DNA from: an uncultured Peptoniphilus sp.
Lineage (GTDB): Bacteria > Bacillota > Clostridia > Tissierellales > Peptoniphilaceae
NCBI GenBank assembly: GCA_902465645.1
Contig: CABQNX010000005.1
Location: 1 to 35,672 of the forward strand
Direction of reading: 5' to 3'
Length of the DNA stretch: 35,672 nucleotides
The position numbers and the translations under genes are program-made. This document shows, piece by piece, positions 1 through 8,633 of the stretch (positions within the stretch are counted from its first letter, which is position 1; each line of letters starts with the position of its first letter). Below the pieces are notes generated by a model. That model did no database searches. It worked only from the letters and a program-made list of their open reading frames with translations, and was not told the origin of the DNA.

Positions 1-157
1 TTAAAGTTTTTTCACAAAAGTATTAAATAAATTAAGAAAAATTTAAAAAAGATAATAAATTACATAACATCGTGCAATCTAAGAAATAGGTTATCGAGAA
101 AACGTATTAAAACATTGTATTTTTTATGTCGATAGAGTTTTATTTTCTCCAAAATTA
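1..157. other. Gene-free AT-rich stretch at the window edge
   Basis: I see no open frame with a ribosome site and no RNA gene here. The stretch is the upstream flank of the hutH promoter. If the gene to the left runs rightward, its terminator must lie before the window. Confidence 0.5.
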
Positions 158-186
158 TTGACAATGATTTATATTTAGAATAAAAT
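158..186 (+). promoter_or_regulatory. Sigma-A promoter of the hut operon
   Basis: The -35 box TTGACA (158-163) and the -10 box TAAAAT (181-186) are separated by exactly 17 bases. Transcription should begin near 193, leaving a leader of about 140 nt before hutH. Confidence 0.8.
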
Positions 187-201
187 CTAGTTAGAAAACA
201 T

Positions 202-276
202 TTGCAAGGACTTTCCATGCAAGTGTAGAAATTTTGGCAACTACTTTTTCAAAAGATGATTTGATATTTCATCTTT
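202..276 (+). promoter_or_regulatory. Structured leader of hutH (two hairpins)
   Basis: Two stem-loops lie between the promoter and the hutH start. The first pairs TTGCAAGGA (202-210) with TCCATGCAA (214-222), with one mismatch. The second pairs AAAGATGA (252-259) perfectly with TCATCTTT (269-276) across a 9-nt loop. Neither has the long T-run of a finished terminator. A regulatory role, for example protein binding or attenuation, is inference. I do not recognise a known riboswitch class. Confidence 0.4.
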
Positions 277-335
277 AATATTTCTTTTGAATTAGTAAGT
301 AAGATGCAATGTATTAAAAGAAAGGGAGTACAATT

Positions 336-1874
336 ATGAACAAAGTAGTATTAACAGGTAACGATCTAGATCTTGAACAATTAGTAGCTGTATCTAGAGA
401 CCACGTAAAAGTAGAAATTGATGAAAAGGCAATCGCTGATGTAAACAAATCAAGAGAATATGTAGAAGAAATCGTTGAAGAAGAAAGAGTTGTTTACGGA
501 ATCAATACAGGTTTTGGTTCTCTATCAAGAGTAAGTATCTCTAAAGAAGATTCAGCTCAACTTCAAGAAAATATTATTAGAACTCACGCTGCTGGATTTG
601 GTAACCCACTTCCTGAAGATGAAGTAAGAGCAGTTATGCTTATTAGAATCAACTCTCTATTAAAGGGTGTTTCTGGTATTAGACTATCTACTATTGAATT
701 ACTTCTTGAAATGTTAAATAGAAATGTAGTTCCATTTATTCCTGAAAAAGGATCTCTTGGAGCTTCTGGTGACTTAGCACCACTTGCACACATGGTTCTT
801 CCAATGCTTGGACTTGGAAAAGCTTACTACGAAGGCGAACTTCTTCAAGGAAAAGTTGCTATGGAAAAAGCTGGCTTAAAACCAATTGCACTTGCAGCTA
901 AAGAAGGACTTGCACTTATTAACGGTACAACAGTTCTTACAGCAACTGGAGCACTTGCAACTTACGATGCACTTAAACTTTCTAAGATTGCTGATATCGC
1001 AGGAGCTATGGCTACAGAATCTGCTAGAGGAATCATCGACGCATTCTGGGAAGAACTTCACACAATTAGACCACACGCAGGATCACTTAAGACTGCTGAA
1101 AACTTAAGAAATATTCTTGAAGGTTCAACTTATGTAACTCACACAGCTGAACTTAGAGTACAAGATGCTTACACATTTAGATGTATGCCACAAATTCACG
1201 GTGCTTCTAAAGACACTCTTGAATATGTTAAAGAAAAAGTTGAAATCGAACTTAACTCTGCAACTGACAACCCAATCATCACTCACGATGGTAAGGTAAT
1301 TTCTGGTGGTAACTTCCATGGAGAACTAATGGCACAACCATTTGACTTCCTAGCAATTGCAGTTTCTGAACTAGGTAACGTTTCTGAAAGAAGAATTGAA
1401 AGAATGGTTAACACTACACTTTCTGGAATGCCTTCATTCTTAGTTAAACACCCTGGTCTAAACTCTGGTTTCATGATCACTCAATATGCAGCAGCTGCTT
1501 TAGCATCAGAAAACAAAACTTTATCTCACCCAGCAAGTGTTGACTCAATAACATCTTGTGAAAACCAAGAAGACTTCGTTTCTATGGGTAACTGGGCATC
1601 AAGAAAAGCAAGAGAAGTTGTTAAGAACACAGCTAGAATCCTAACTACTGAACTTATGATAGCTGCTCAAGCACTTGACTTCAGAATGGAAATGGAAGAA
1701 AACAAGTTTGAACTTGGTAAGGGAACAAAAGTTGCTCACGAAGTAATTAGAAAACAAGTTGCAGTAATAGAAGAAGATAAGACAATCGAAATCTATGAAG
1801 AACTTGAAAAAGCTCAAGAACTTATCAATACTGGTAAACTTCTTGAAGAAGTTGAAAAAGTTGTTCAACTTTAA
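336..1874 (+). CDS. hutH: Histidine ammonia-lyase
   Basis: HutH deaminates L-histidine to urocanate, the first step of histidine breakdown in the cytoplasm. The 512-residue length is normal for the family. The Ala-Ser-Gly triad that cyclises to the MIO prosthetic group is at 143-145 inside GSLGASGDLAPLAHM, and the family's catalytic tyrosine is Y54 in YGINTGFG. The start is set by AAGGGAG (322-328), 7 bases before the ATG. It heads a five-gene run with ftcD, fhs, fchA and glmL. Arginine is almost always AGA, and codon use looks optimised for high expression. Urocanase and imidazolonepropionase, needed to link this gene to ftcD, are not in the window. Confidence 0.97.
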   Translation: MNKVVLTGNDLDLEQLVAVSRDHVKVEIDEKAIADVNKSREYVEEIVEEERVVYGINTGFGSLSRVSISKEDSAQLQENIIRTHAAGFGNPLPEDEVRAVMLIRINSLLKGVSGIRLSTIELLLEMLNRNVVPFIPEKGSLGASGDLAPLAHMVLPMLGLGKAYYEGELLQGKVAMEKAGLKPIALAAKEGLALINGTTVLTATGALATYDALKLSKIADIAGAMATESARGIIDAFWEELHTIRPHAGSLKTAENLRNILEGSTYVTHTAELRVQDAYTFRCMPQIHGASKDTLEYVKEKVEIELNSATDNPIITHDGKVISGGNFHGELMAQPFDFLAIAVSELGNVSERRIERMVNTTLSGMPSFLVKHPGLNSGFMITQYAAAALASENKTLSHPASVDSITSCENQEDFVSMGNWASRKAREVVKNTARILTTELMIAAQALDFRMEMEENKFELGKGTKVAHEVIRKQVAVIEEDKTIEIYEELEKAQELINTGKLLEEVEKVVQL

Positions 1875-1898
1875 AAATAAGGAAAAATCATATATAAT
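1870..1898 (+). promoter_or_regulatory. Possible internal promoter before ftcD
   Basis: TTTAAA (1870-1875) and a perfect TATAAT (1893-1898) are 17 bases apart in the 77-bp gap after hutH. The -35 overlaps the hutH stop codon. No terminator separates the two genes, so this would add to read-through from the hutH promoter rather than replace it. Confidence 0.4.
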
Positions 1899-1951
1899 AT
1901 AAAAGGATAGAAAAAAGTTATTAGTAATCTATATTTAGGAGGAAAAATCAA

Positions 1952-2845
1952 TTGAAAAGAGTAATGTGTATTCCAAACTATTCTGAAGGTAGAGACCTTG
2001 AGAAAGTTGAAAAAATCACTGAATGTTTTAGAGCAAAAGAAAATGTTAAATTAATCGACTACCAACCAGACGCTGACCACAACAGACTTGTTGTTGAAGT
2101 AATTGGTGAACCAGAAGCTGTTATCGATGCAGTACTTGAATCTGTAAAGGTTGCTTCTGAAATTATCGATATGTCTAAGCACGAAGGAGCTCACCCAAGA
2201 ATGGGAGCAGTTGACGTTATACCTTTTGTTCCAGTAACAGAAGTTACAACTGAAGATTGCGTAGAATATGCTAATAAAGTTGGTAAAGCTATAGGAGAAA
2301 TGGGAATTCCTGTTTACCTATATGAAGATGCTGCAACTACTCCAGAAAGAAAGAACCTTGCTAAGGTTAGAAAGGGACAATACGAAGCATTCTTCGACAA
2401 AATTAAAGAAGAAGAATGGAAACCTGACTTTGGTCCACAAGAAATGAACGCTAAATCAGGTGTTACAGGTGTTGCTGCAAGATTCCACCTAATTGCATTT
2501 AACGTAAACTTAAATACTGACAGATTAGAAGTTGCTCAAGCAATTGCTAAAAAAGTTCGTCACATTGGTGGAGGACTAAGATTCGTTAAAGGTATTGGAC
2601 TTGCACTAGAAGAAAAAGGTCAAGTACAAGTATCAATGAATCTTGTTAACTTCGAAAAAACTGCAATTTACCAAGCACTTGAAATGATTAGATCTGAAGC
2701 TAAGAGATACGGAGTAAGTGTTGTTAACACAGAACTTATTGGACTTCTTCCACTACAAGCTCTTGTTGATTCAGCAGCTTACTACATGCAAATTGAAGAC
2801 TTTAAACCAGAACAAGTTCTAGAAACACTTTTAATTGAGGAGTAA
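1952..2845 (+). CDS. ftcD: Glutamate formimidoyltransferase
   Basis: This enzyme moves the formimino group of N-formimino-L-glutamate to tetrahydrofolate, releasing glutamate. The 297 residues cover only the N- and C-terminal formiminotransferase subdomains; the cyclodeaminase domain fused in animals is here the separate fchA gene. The family-type N-terminus reads CIPNYSEGRD. The start is a TTG preceded at 9 bases by a full AGGAGG (1937-1942); the next ATG, four codons in, would cut into the first beta strand, so TTG is preferred. The gene sits 77 bases after hutH and 9 bases before fhs. Its presence shows that the formimino-THF route to glutamate is used rather than formamide release. Confidence 0.95.
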   Translation: MKRVMCIPNYSEGRDLEKVEKITECFRAKENVKLIDYQPDADHNRLVVEVIGEPEAVIDAVLESVKVASEIIDMSKHEGAHPRMGAVDVIPFVPVTEVTTEDCVEYANKVGKAIGEMGIPVYLYEDAATTPERKNLAKVRKGQYEAFFDKIKEEEWKPDFGPQEMNAKSGVTGVAARFHLIAFNVNLNTDRLEVAQAIAKKVRHIGGGLRFVKGIGLALEEKGQVQVSMNLVNFEKTAIYQALEMIRSEAKRYGVSVVNTELIGLLPLQALVDSAAYYMQIEDFKPEQVLETLLIEE

Positions 2846-2854
2846 TTAAATAAT

Positions 2855-4534
2855 ATGGCATTTAAAACAGATATACAAATAGCTGACGAAGCTAAAATGC
2901 TACCTATTGAAGAGGTAGCTGCAAAGGTTGGTTTCGAAAGAGACGATCTTGAATTATATGGTAATTACAAGACAAAAATCTCTTGGGATGCAATCAAGAG
3001 AATTGAAGAAAATAATGAAAATGGTAAACTAATTCTAGTTTCTGCTATTTCTCCAACACCAGCAGGTGAAGGTAAATCAACAGTTTCTATTGGTCTTACT
3101 CAAGGACTTAATAGAATTGGAAAGAAATCTGCAGTAGCTCTTCGTGAACCATCTCTTGGACCAGTATTTGGTGTTAAGGGTGGAGCTGCAGGTGGTGGAT
3201 ACTCACAAGTAGTTCCTATGGAAGATATTAACCTTCACTTCACAGGAGACCTTCATGCAATGACAGCTGCAAATAACCTTATTTCAGCTTGTATTGATAA
3301 CCACATCCACCAAGGAAATGCTCTAAGAATTGACTCTAGACAAATCACTTGGAAGAGAGTTATCGACATGAACGACAGATCTCTTAGAAATGTTGTTATT
3401 TCTCTTGGTAAAAAAGCTGATGGCTTCCCTAGAGAAGACCACTTTATGATTACAGTTGCATCTGAAATCATGGCAGTTCTTTGTCTATCAGAAAACATTG
3501 AAGACTTAAAGAACAGAATTGCAAAAATGATTATTGGATACAACTTAGATAATGAACCAGTAACAGTTGCTGACCTTGAAATCCAAGGTGCAGTTGCAAT
3601 GCTTCTTAAAGACGCATTAAAACCAAACATGGTACAAACTCTTGAAAATACACCAGCATTTATCCACGGTGGACCTTTCGCTAACATTGCTCATGGATGT
3701 AACTCAATCCTAGCTACTAAACTTGCACTTGCTACAAGTGATTACGCAGTTACGGAAGCTGGATTCGGTGCTGACCTTGGTGCTGAAAAATTCATGGACA
3801 TTAAATGTAGAATGGCAGGTCTTGCTCCAGATGCAGTTGTAATTGTTGCTACAATTAAGGCTCTTAAGATGCACGGTGGAGTAGATAAGAAAGAACTTAA
3901 GACTGAAAATGTTGAAGCTCTTGAAAAAGGATTTGCTAACTTAAGACGTCACGTTGAAAATGTTAAGAAGTTTGGCGTTCCAGCTATTATCGCAATCAAC
4001 AGATTTGCTGATGATACTGAATCTGAAATTGCTAAATTAGAAGAACTTTGTAAGGAACTTGGAGTAAGAATTTCACTTTGTGAATGTTTCGCAAAGGGTG
4101 GCGAAGGTGCAGAAGACCTTGCTGAACAAGTTGTTGCACTTATTGACGAAGAAAAATCTAACTTCAAACCACTTTATGATGAAAATGCATCTATCGTTGA
4201 TAAGGTAAATACAGTTGTTAAAGAAATCTACAGAGGTAGAGAAGCTAAATTCACTAAGGCTGCAATGAAACAAGTTAAGAAACTTGAAGAAATTGGTCTT
4301 GACAAGCTTCCAATCTGTGTAGCTAAGACACAATTCTCATTCACTGATGACCAAAAGGTAATGGGAGCACCTACAGACTTTGACATTGAAATTCAAGATG
4401 TAAGAGTATCTGCAGGAGCAGGCTTCATCGTTGTTCAAACTTCAAACATCATGGTAATGCCAGGACTTCCAAAAGTTCCAGCTGCTAACAAGATGGATAT
4501 TGATAACAACGGAGTTATTACTGGATTATTCTAA
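2855..4534 (+). CDS. fhs: Formate-tetrahydrofolate ligase
   Basis: Fhs interconverts formate, ATP and tetrahydrofolate with 10-formyl-THF, ADP and phosphate. The ATP-binding loop TPAGEGKST is at residues 68-76, followed by the conserved REPSLGPVFGVKGGAAGGG-type segment around 98-116. The 559-residue length is the usual one. A GAGGAG site (2837-2842) overlapping the end of ftcD precedes the ATG by 12 bases. Placed between ftcD and fchA, it most likely runs toward ATP synthesis, cashing in the one-carbon unit from histidine as formate plus ATP; direction is inferred from context. It shares the AGA-only, highly biased codon use of its neighbours. Confidence 0.97.
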   Translation: MAFKTDIQIADEAKMLPIEEVAAKVGFERDDLELYGNYKTKISWDAIKRIEENNENGKLILVSAISPTPAGEGKSTVSIGLTQGLNRIGKKSAVALREPSLGPVFGVKGGAAGGGYSQVVPMEDINLHFTGDLHAMTAANNLISACIDNHIHQGNALRIDSRQITWKRVIDMNDRSLRNVVISLGKKADGFPREDHFMITVASEIMAVLCLSENIEDLKNRIAKMIIGYNLDNEPVTVADLEIQGAVAMLLKDALKPNMVQTLENTPAFIHGGPFANIAHGCNSILATKLALATSDYAVTEAGFGADLGAEKFMDIKCRMAGLAPDAVVIVATIKALKMHGGVDKKELKTENVEALEKGFANLRRHVENVKKFGVPAIIAINRFADDTESEIAKLEELCKELGVRISLCECFAKGGEGAEDLAEQVVALIDEEKSNFKPLYDENASIVDKVNTVVKEIYRGREAKFTKAAMKQVKKLEEIGLDKLPICVAKTQFSFTDDQKVMGAPTDFDIEIQDVRVSAGAGFIVVQTSNIMVMPGLPKVPAANKMDIDNNGVITGLF

Positions 4535-4549
4535 TTCACGGGAGGAAAA

Positions 4550-5176
4550 ATGCTTAAAGATTTAAATATAGTAGAATTCGCTGACGAAACTGCTTCAAAT
4601 TCACCAGCACCTGGTGGTGGATCAATTGCTGCACTAAACGCATCAATGGCAGCTTCACTTCTTGCAATGGTTGCAGGTTTAACTATTGGCAAGAAAAAAT
4701 ATATGGACGTTTCTGAAAGAATGGAAGAAATTCAAGCTGAACTTTTAAAATACAAGGACGAATTTGTTGATGGAATCGACAAAGACGCTAACTCTTTTAA
4801 CGGAGTTATGGACGCTATGAAACTTCCAAAGGAAACTGAAGAAGAAAAGGCTGCAAGATCAGAAAAAATTCAAGAAGGATACAGAAATGCAATTGAAGTA
4901 CCTCTTGGACTTGGAATGAAAGTTACTGAATTATATGACTATGCAAGAGAACTTGCTGAAAATGGTAACTCAAATGCAATCACTGACGTAGCAGTAGCTC
5001 TATTAAACATTGAAGCTGCAGTTCACGGAGCTTTCCTAAATGTAATCATCAACCTTAACTCACTTAAGGATCAAGATTACAGACACGAACTTGAAGAAAA
5101 AATGGATGCTACAAGAAAGATTGTTGAAAAGAATCACGCAGAAATTATGAAAGTGGTAGATGAAAAATTAGCATGA
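4550..5176 (+). CDS. fchA: Formimino-THF cyclodeaminase / methenyl-THF cyclohydrolase family
   Basis: This 208-residue protein belongs to the FTCD_C / FchA family, which turns 5-formimino-THF into 5,10-methenyl-THF plus ammonia, or acts as methenyl-THF cyclohydrolase. The glycine-rich family signature PAPGGGSIAALNASMAASL lies at residues 19-37, and the rest is all-helical as expected. GGGAGG (4540-4545) sits 4 bases before the ATG. With ftcD just upstream, the cyclodeaminase role is most likely; which of the two activities dominates cannot be read from sequence. The stop overlaps the glmL start in an ATGA, implying translational coupling. It is the last gene of the operon with strongly biased codon use. 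Confidence 0.92.
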   Translation: MLKDLNIVEFADETASNSPAPGGGSIAALNASMAASLLAMVAGLTIGKKKYMDVSERMEEIQAELLKYKDEFVDGIDKDANSFNGVMDAMKLPKETEEEKAARSEKIQEGYRNAIEVPLGLGMKVTELYDYARELAENGNSNAITDVAVALLNIEAAVHGAFLNVIINLNSLKDQDYRHELEEKMDATRKIVEKNHAEIMKVVDEKLA

Positions 5177-6516
5177 TTTATCTTTTAGTCGATGTTGGAT
5201 CAACTTATACAAAGTTGCATTTAGTGGATACAAGTAAAAATGTAATTTTGGCAGGTGCTTCAAGTTATACTACTGTGGAGACTGACGTTAGAGAGGGCTT
5301 TAACAAGGCTTACAAAAAGCTAAGGGAAATCTCTGATGTTAAATATGATAAAATTTTAGGTTGCTCTTCAGCATCAGGAGGACTAAAGGTCATAGCTATT
5401 GGTTTTTCAAAAAGCCTAACTACTGACGCTGCAAGACTTGCGTCATTATCAAGTGGTGCTAGGATTTTAGATGTTTATTCCTACGAACTCAAGGATGAGC
5501 AAGTGGAAGAAATAAAATCTGCTGGCGCCGATATCATAGTCTTATGTGGTGGAACTGACCACGGCAACAGGGACAATATAATCTACAATGCAAAGAAACT
5601 TGCAAAGGGATCTGTTAAGACGCCTGTAGTTGTGGCAGGAAACATTGATACTCATGAAGAAATAAGGGACATCTTTAACAAGGCTGATGTCCCTTGTGAC
5701 TTCACTGAAAATGTAATGCCAACGACAAACACAATAAATTACAGGCCTCTTAGAAAGACAATTGGAGATCTTTTCATTAAGACAATTGCCCATGCCAAGG
5801 GGATTGATTTACTAAGCCAAGATTTTGAAATACTCTTGCCAACTCCAGTTGCTGTTCAAAAGGCCATGTCTGTATATGCCAAGCACCTAGACAAAGTTAT
5901 TTTGTCAGTGGATATTGGCGGGGCAACTACGGACATCCATTCCATAGGGAAAACTTATTATGGAGAAGAAAATGTCATCTCACCTCCCATTGATGAGCCC
6001 TATGAAAAGAGAACTGTGGAAGGCGACATGGGTATGAGGTATTCTGCTACTGCTCTTTATGAGTCAGTTGGCGATGAACCCTTCTTAAAGTTTGGAATAA
6101 AAGACGCGAAGGAAAAAACTGAATTTCGCTTTAACCATACTAACTACATTCCAGACAATGAAGAGGATTTATTCTTTGACAATGCCTTGTGTTATATTGC
6201 AACTCATACTTCGCTAATGAGACACGTTGGCCACATAAAAAAAATTAAAACACCTACTAGAACAATTTATGAACAGTATGGAAAAGATTTGAGACCGGCA
6301 GAAATGTTTATTGGAACTGGAGGATCACTCATCAATTCTGATGATCCAAAGAAAATCCTCTCAGCCATTAGGGACTTAGATGAAAAATATCTAATTAACA
6401 GGGACGTAAAGTGTTATTTAGATAAGGATTATATCCTGTCATCAGCTGGACTAATTTCTACTGTTGATGAAGAAGCTTCATACAAATTATTAAAGAAATA
6501 TCTTAAAGAACTATAA
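5173..6516 (+). CDS. glmL: GlmL/MutL-type glutamate mutase accessory ATPase
   Basis: The protein is an ASKHA-fold ATPase of the GlmL (MutL) family, proposed to repair or reactivate coenzyme-B12-dependent glutamate mutase. Two phosphate-binding motifs are visible: LVDVGSTYTKLHLVD (5-19) and LSVDIGGATTDIHSI (244-258), plus CGGTDHGN (125-132). The length, 447, is usual. The start overlaps the fchA stop (ATGA). The mutase subunits GlmS and GlmE are not in the window. Related proteins accompany other B12 aminomutases such as ornithine 4,5-aminomutase, so the exact client is open. Unlike the four genes before it, it uses AGG freely. The operon ends 8 bases later at a terminator. Confidence 0.85.
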   Translation: MIYLLVDVGSTYTKLHLVDTSKNVILAGASSYTTVETDVREGFNKAYKKLREISDVKYDKILGCSSASGGLKVIAIGFSKSLTTDAARLASLSSGARILDVYSYELKDEQVEEIKSAGADIIVLCGGTDHGNRDNIIYNAKKLAKGSVKTPVVVAGNIDTHEEIRDIFNKADVPCDFTENVMPTTNTINYRPLRKTIGDLFIKTIAHAKGIDLLSQDFEILLPTPVAVQKAMSVYAKHLDKVILSVDIGGATTDIHSIGKTYYGEENVISPPIDEPYEKRTVEGDMGMRYSATALYESVGDEPFLKFGIKDAKEKTEFRFNHTNYIPDNEEDLFFDNALCYIATHTSLMRHVGHIKKIKTPTRTIYEQYGKDLRPAEMFIGTGGSLINSDDPKKILSAIRDLDEKYLINRDVKCYLDKDYILSSAGLISTVDEEASYKLLKKYLKEL

Positions 6517-6523
6517 ATTTTTT

Positions 6524-6554
6524 AGAAGTTACCTCTGTGGTAGCTTCTTTTTTT
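6524..6554 (+). terminator. Terminator of the hut operon
   Basis: AGAAGTTACC (6524-6533) pairs with GGTAGCTTCT (6539-6548), a 10-bp stem with one G-U pair and a 5-nt loop, followed by a run of seven T. Confidence 0.9.
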
Positions 6555-6807
6555 GTTTAATTTTTTAAAAATTAAAAGTGATTGAAAAATCAAAAGTATA
6601 AGGAGGGTATAAAAACTAATTCTTTAGCAACTTATTATTAACTTATAAAGTTTTGGAAATAAAGTAATAAGCTTTAAAGAAAATCTTTAAGAAATATTTT
6701 ATAAATGAGGAAGAAATTATAAAATAATTTGGAGGAAATAATTTGACAAGTGAGTTCAAATTAATAGTAAAGATTTATTGATAAGCTTCTTATTAAGGAA
6801 TAAAAAA
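6555..6807. other. AT-rich intergenic stretch with two orphan ribosome sites
   Basis: No gene of useful length is present. AGGAGGG (6601-6607) leads into no sensible frame. GGAGGA (6731-6736) precedes a TTG at 6743 that opens only 12 codons. The same TTG is part of a TTGACA (6743-6748) that could be a -35 box, but no good -10 follows it. This may be a decayed gene remnant. Confidence 0.4.
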
Positions 6808-6836
6808 TTGAAATTTACGGGGAAAAGTTATATTCT
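6808..6836 (+). promoter_or_regulatory. Promoter of the DUF2207 gene
   Basis: TTGAAA (6808-6813) and TATTCT (6831-6836) have a 17-base spacer. Transcription would start near 6843, about 23 nt before the ATG. Confidence 0.65.
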
Positions 6837-6865
6837 AAAGTTATAAATAATAAAGGAGCTGTGAC

Positions 6866-8560
6866 ATGAAAATTAAAAATTTATTTAAACTCACAATTTT
6901 GTTTGTCCTCCTACCTGTACTTGTCTTTGCAGAAGATTTTAAGTCTATAAAAATTGATGCAAACATAGATAAAGATGGAGTTGCCAAGGTAAAAGAAGTT
7001 TGGCAAATAAATGAAGACAACAAAGATTACACAGAGAGATACAAGAGGATCGAAAACTTGCAAGGCATAGAGATTGAAAATTTTTCTGTCAATGCCCTTG
7101 GAAGGGACTTCACAGAAAAAAATCCTTGGGATATTGACCAGTCCTTTGAGGACAAGGCCTACCATTATGGAAGGATTGATAAGGAGGACCAAGTTGAGCT
7201 CACTTGGGGGATAAGTGAATTTAAGGATAACACCTACAACTTGTCCTATACAATAAATCCACTTGTTGTGGGACTAAATGATGCTGACATGGTCTTCTTT
7301 AATTTTGTTGGAGATAATTTTAATCCAAAGCCAGAGAGGGTTGAGATAAATATTAAAGGTTTTGAAGACTTTAAAGATGTAGAAATGTGGGGTTTTGGTC
7401 TTGAGGGCGAAATTCACAATGTAGAAGGCGTAATTCAAATGATATCCTCTGGATATGTTGATTATGCAACAGTCATGCTAAAATTTCCAAAGGGCTACTT
7501 CAACACAGCTTATAAGATCGGCAAAAATTTTAATGACTATGCCAACATGGCAGCCAAGGGTTCAGACTGGGAAAGTAGAGAAGGCCAGGCTTATGAGGAT
7601 CCAATTTCAAATACAGAAAAGTCAGTCTTAGGTCTTGTGGGTGCTCTTGTCCTTGGAGTAATTTATTTTATTGCAAGAGCTATGAGCCTATCCTTTAACA
7701 AGAGAAAAATCCAAAATAAGAAATCCCTTCCAACAATTAAGGACTTAAAGGGACAATATTACAAGGACATACCCTATGATGGACCAATGGAAGACTTATC
7801 GTACTTCATAGGTCAAGCCTACCTTGTTACAAGTGATCTAGTTGGCAACTACATCAACGCCTTCATCTTGAAGTGGAGTCTTGAAGGAGCCATTGAATTT
7901 ATAGAAGAGGGCAAGGGCTATGCCGACAATAAGATAAAGATTAAAAAAAGGCCAGAAGGCATGGGACCAATGGAAGAAGAACTCTTTGACATGATTGAAG
8001 CCGCCAATGAAGAAAGTGACGATGACTTCATCACTGCCAAGGCCTTTAAGAAATACGTCAAGGGCCACAAGAAAGAAATGGAAAATTATTACGAAGAATT
8101 CCAAACTTCTTCTATTAGAAATCTTAGGGAAAAAGGATACTTAGAGGACTATGCCTATGAAAAGAAATTCCTAGGATCAAGAAGAACAGGCAAGGAACTA
8201 AGAGTTACTGAGAAGGGCAAGGTCCTCTACGAAAACCTAATTAAATTTAAAAATTATTTAAAAGACAATCTTGACCAAGTGACAGAAGAAGTTGACTTCA
8301 ACAAGTGGGAAGAATATCTAATTTATTCATCAATCTTCTTCTTGGACAAGGAGTTTGTCAAAGGAGCTAAGGCCTACCCAGCCTATTGCAGTGAATATTC
8401 TGTTTACAATGCCCACCTAATTGCATCGAGAAACTTCTCCAGCAAATTAAACAGGTCCTACCAATCAGGCACTGGTTTTGCCAGCCCTGGTGTTGGAGGA
8501 GCAACTTCTGTCGGAGGCGGCGGAGGATCCTTTGGTGGAGGTGGAGGTGGCGGTCGCTAA
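6866..8560 (+). CDS. DUF2207 family membrane protein with glycine-rich tail
   Basis: I recognise the DUF2207 (YciQ-like) family; its function is unknown. An N-terminal signal peptide with a likely cleavage after VFA (residue 22) is followed by an extracytoplasmic beta-rich domain (about 25-245), one membrane helix (about 253-272), a large cytoplasmic region rich in charged helices (about 285-530), and a C-terminal run of glycines with serine and phenylalanine (about 535-564). Many family members have a second helix pair before the tail; I see none clearly here. AAAGGAG (6852-6858) lies 7 bases before the ATG. The gene stands alone between its own promoter and terminator. Frequent AGG and GCC codons set it apart from the hut genes. 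Confidence 0.85.
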   Translation: MKIKNLFKLTILFVLLPVLVFAEDFKSIKIDANIDKDGVAKVKEVWQINEDNKDYTERYKRIENLQGIEIENFSVNALGRDFTEKNPWDIDQSFEDKAYHYGRIDKEDQVELTWGISEFKDNTYNLSYTINPLVVGLNDADMVFFNFVGDNFNPKPERVEINIKGFEDFKDVEMWGFGLEGEIHNVEGVIQMISSGYVDYATVMLKFPKGYFNTAYKIGKNFNDYANMAAKGSDWESREGQAYEDPISNTEKSVLGLVGALVLGVIYFIARAMSLSFNKRKIQNKKSLPTIKDLKGQYYKDIPYDGPMEDLSYFIGQAYLVTSDLVGNYINAFILKWSLEGAIEFIEEGKGYADNKIKIKKRPEGMGPMEEELFDMIEAANEESDDDFITAKAFKKYVKGHKKEMENYYEEFQTSSIRNLREKGYLEDYAYEKKFLGSRRTGKELRVTEKGKVLYENLIKFKNYLKDNLDQVTEEVDFNKWEEYLIYSSIFFLDKEFVKGAKAYPAYCSEYSVYNAHLIASRNFSSKLNRSYQSGTGFASPGVGGATSVGGGGGSFGGGGGGGR

Positions 8561-8585
8561 TGATAGCCATCTCTAATATAAAAAG

Positions 8586-8622
8586 AAAGACAGTTTCACT
8601 ATGGAAGCTGTCTTTTTTCTTG
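8586..8622 (+). terminator. Terminator after the DUF2207 gene
   Basis: AAAGACAGTTTC (8586-8597) pairs with GAAGCTGTCTTT (8604-8615), 12 bp with one G-U pair and a short loop, followed by a T-rich tail. Confidence 0.88.
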
Positions 8623-8633
8623 TAAAATATTAT

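Noticed and set aside
3253..3687. 144-codon minus-strand frame inside fhs
   Set aside because: It is a shadow of the strongly biased fhs coding sequence on the other strand, with no ribosome site or family match.
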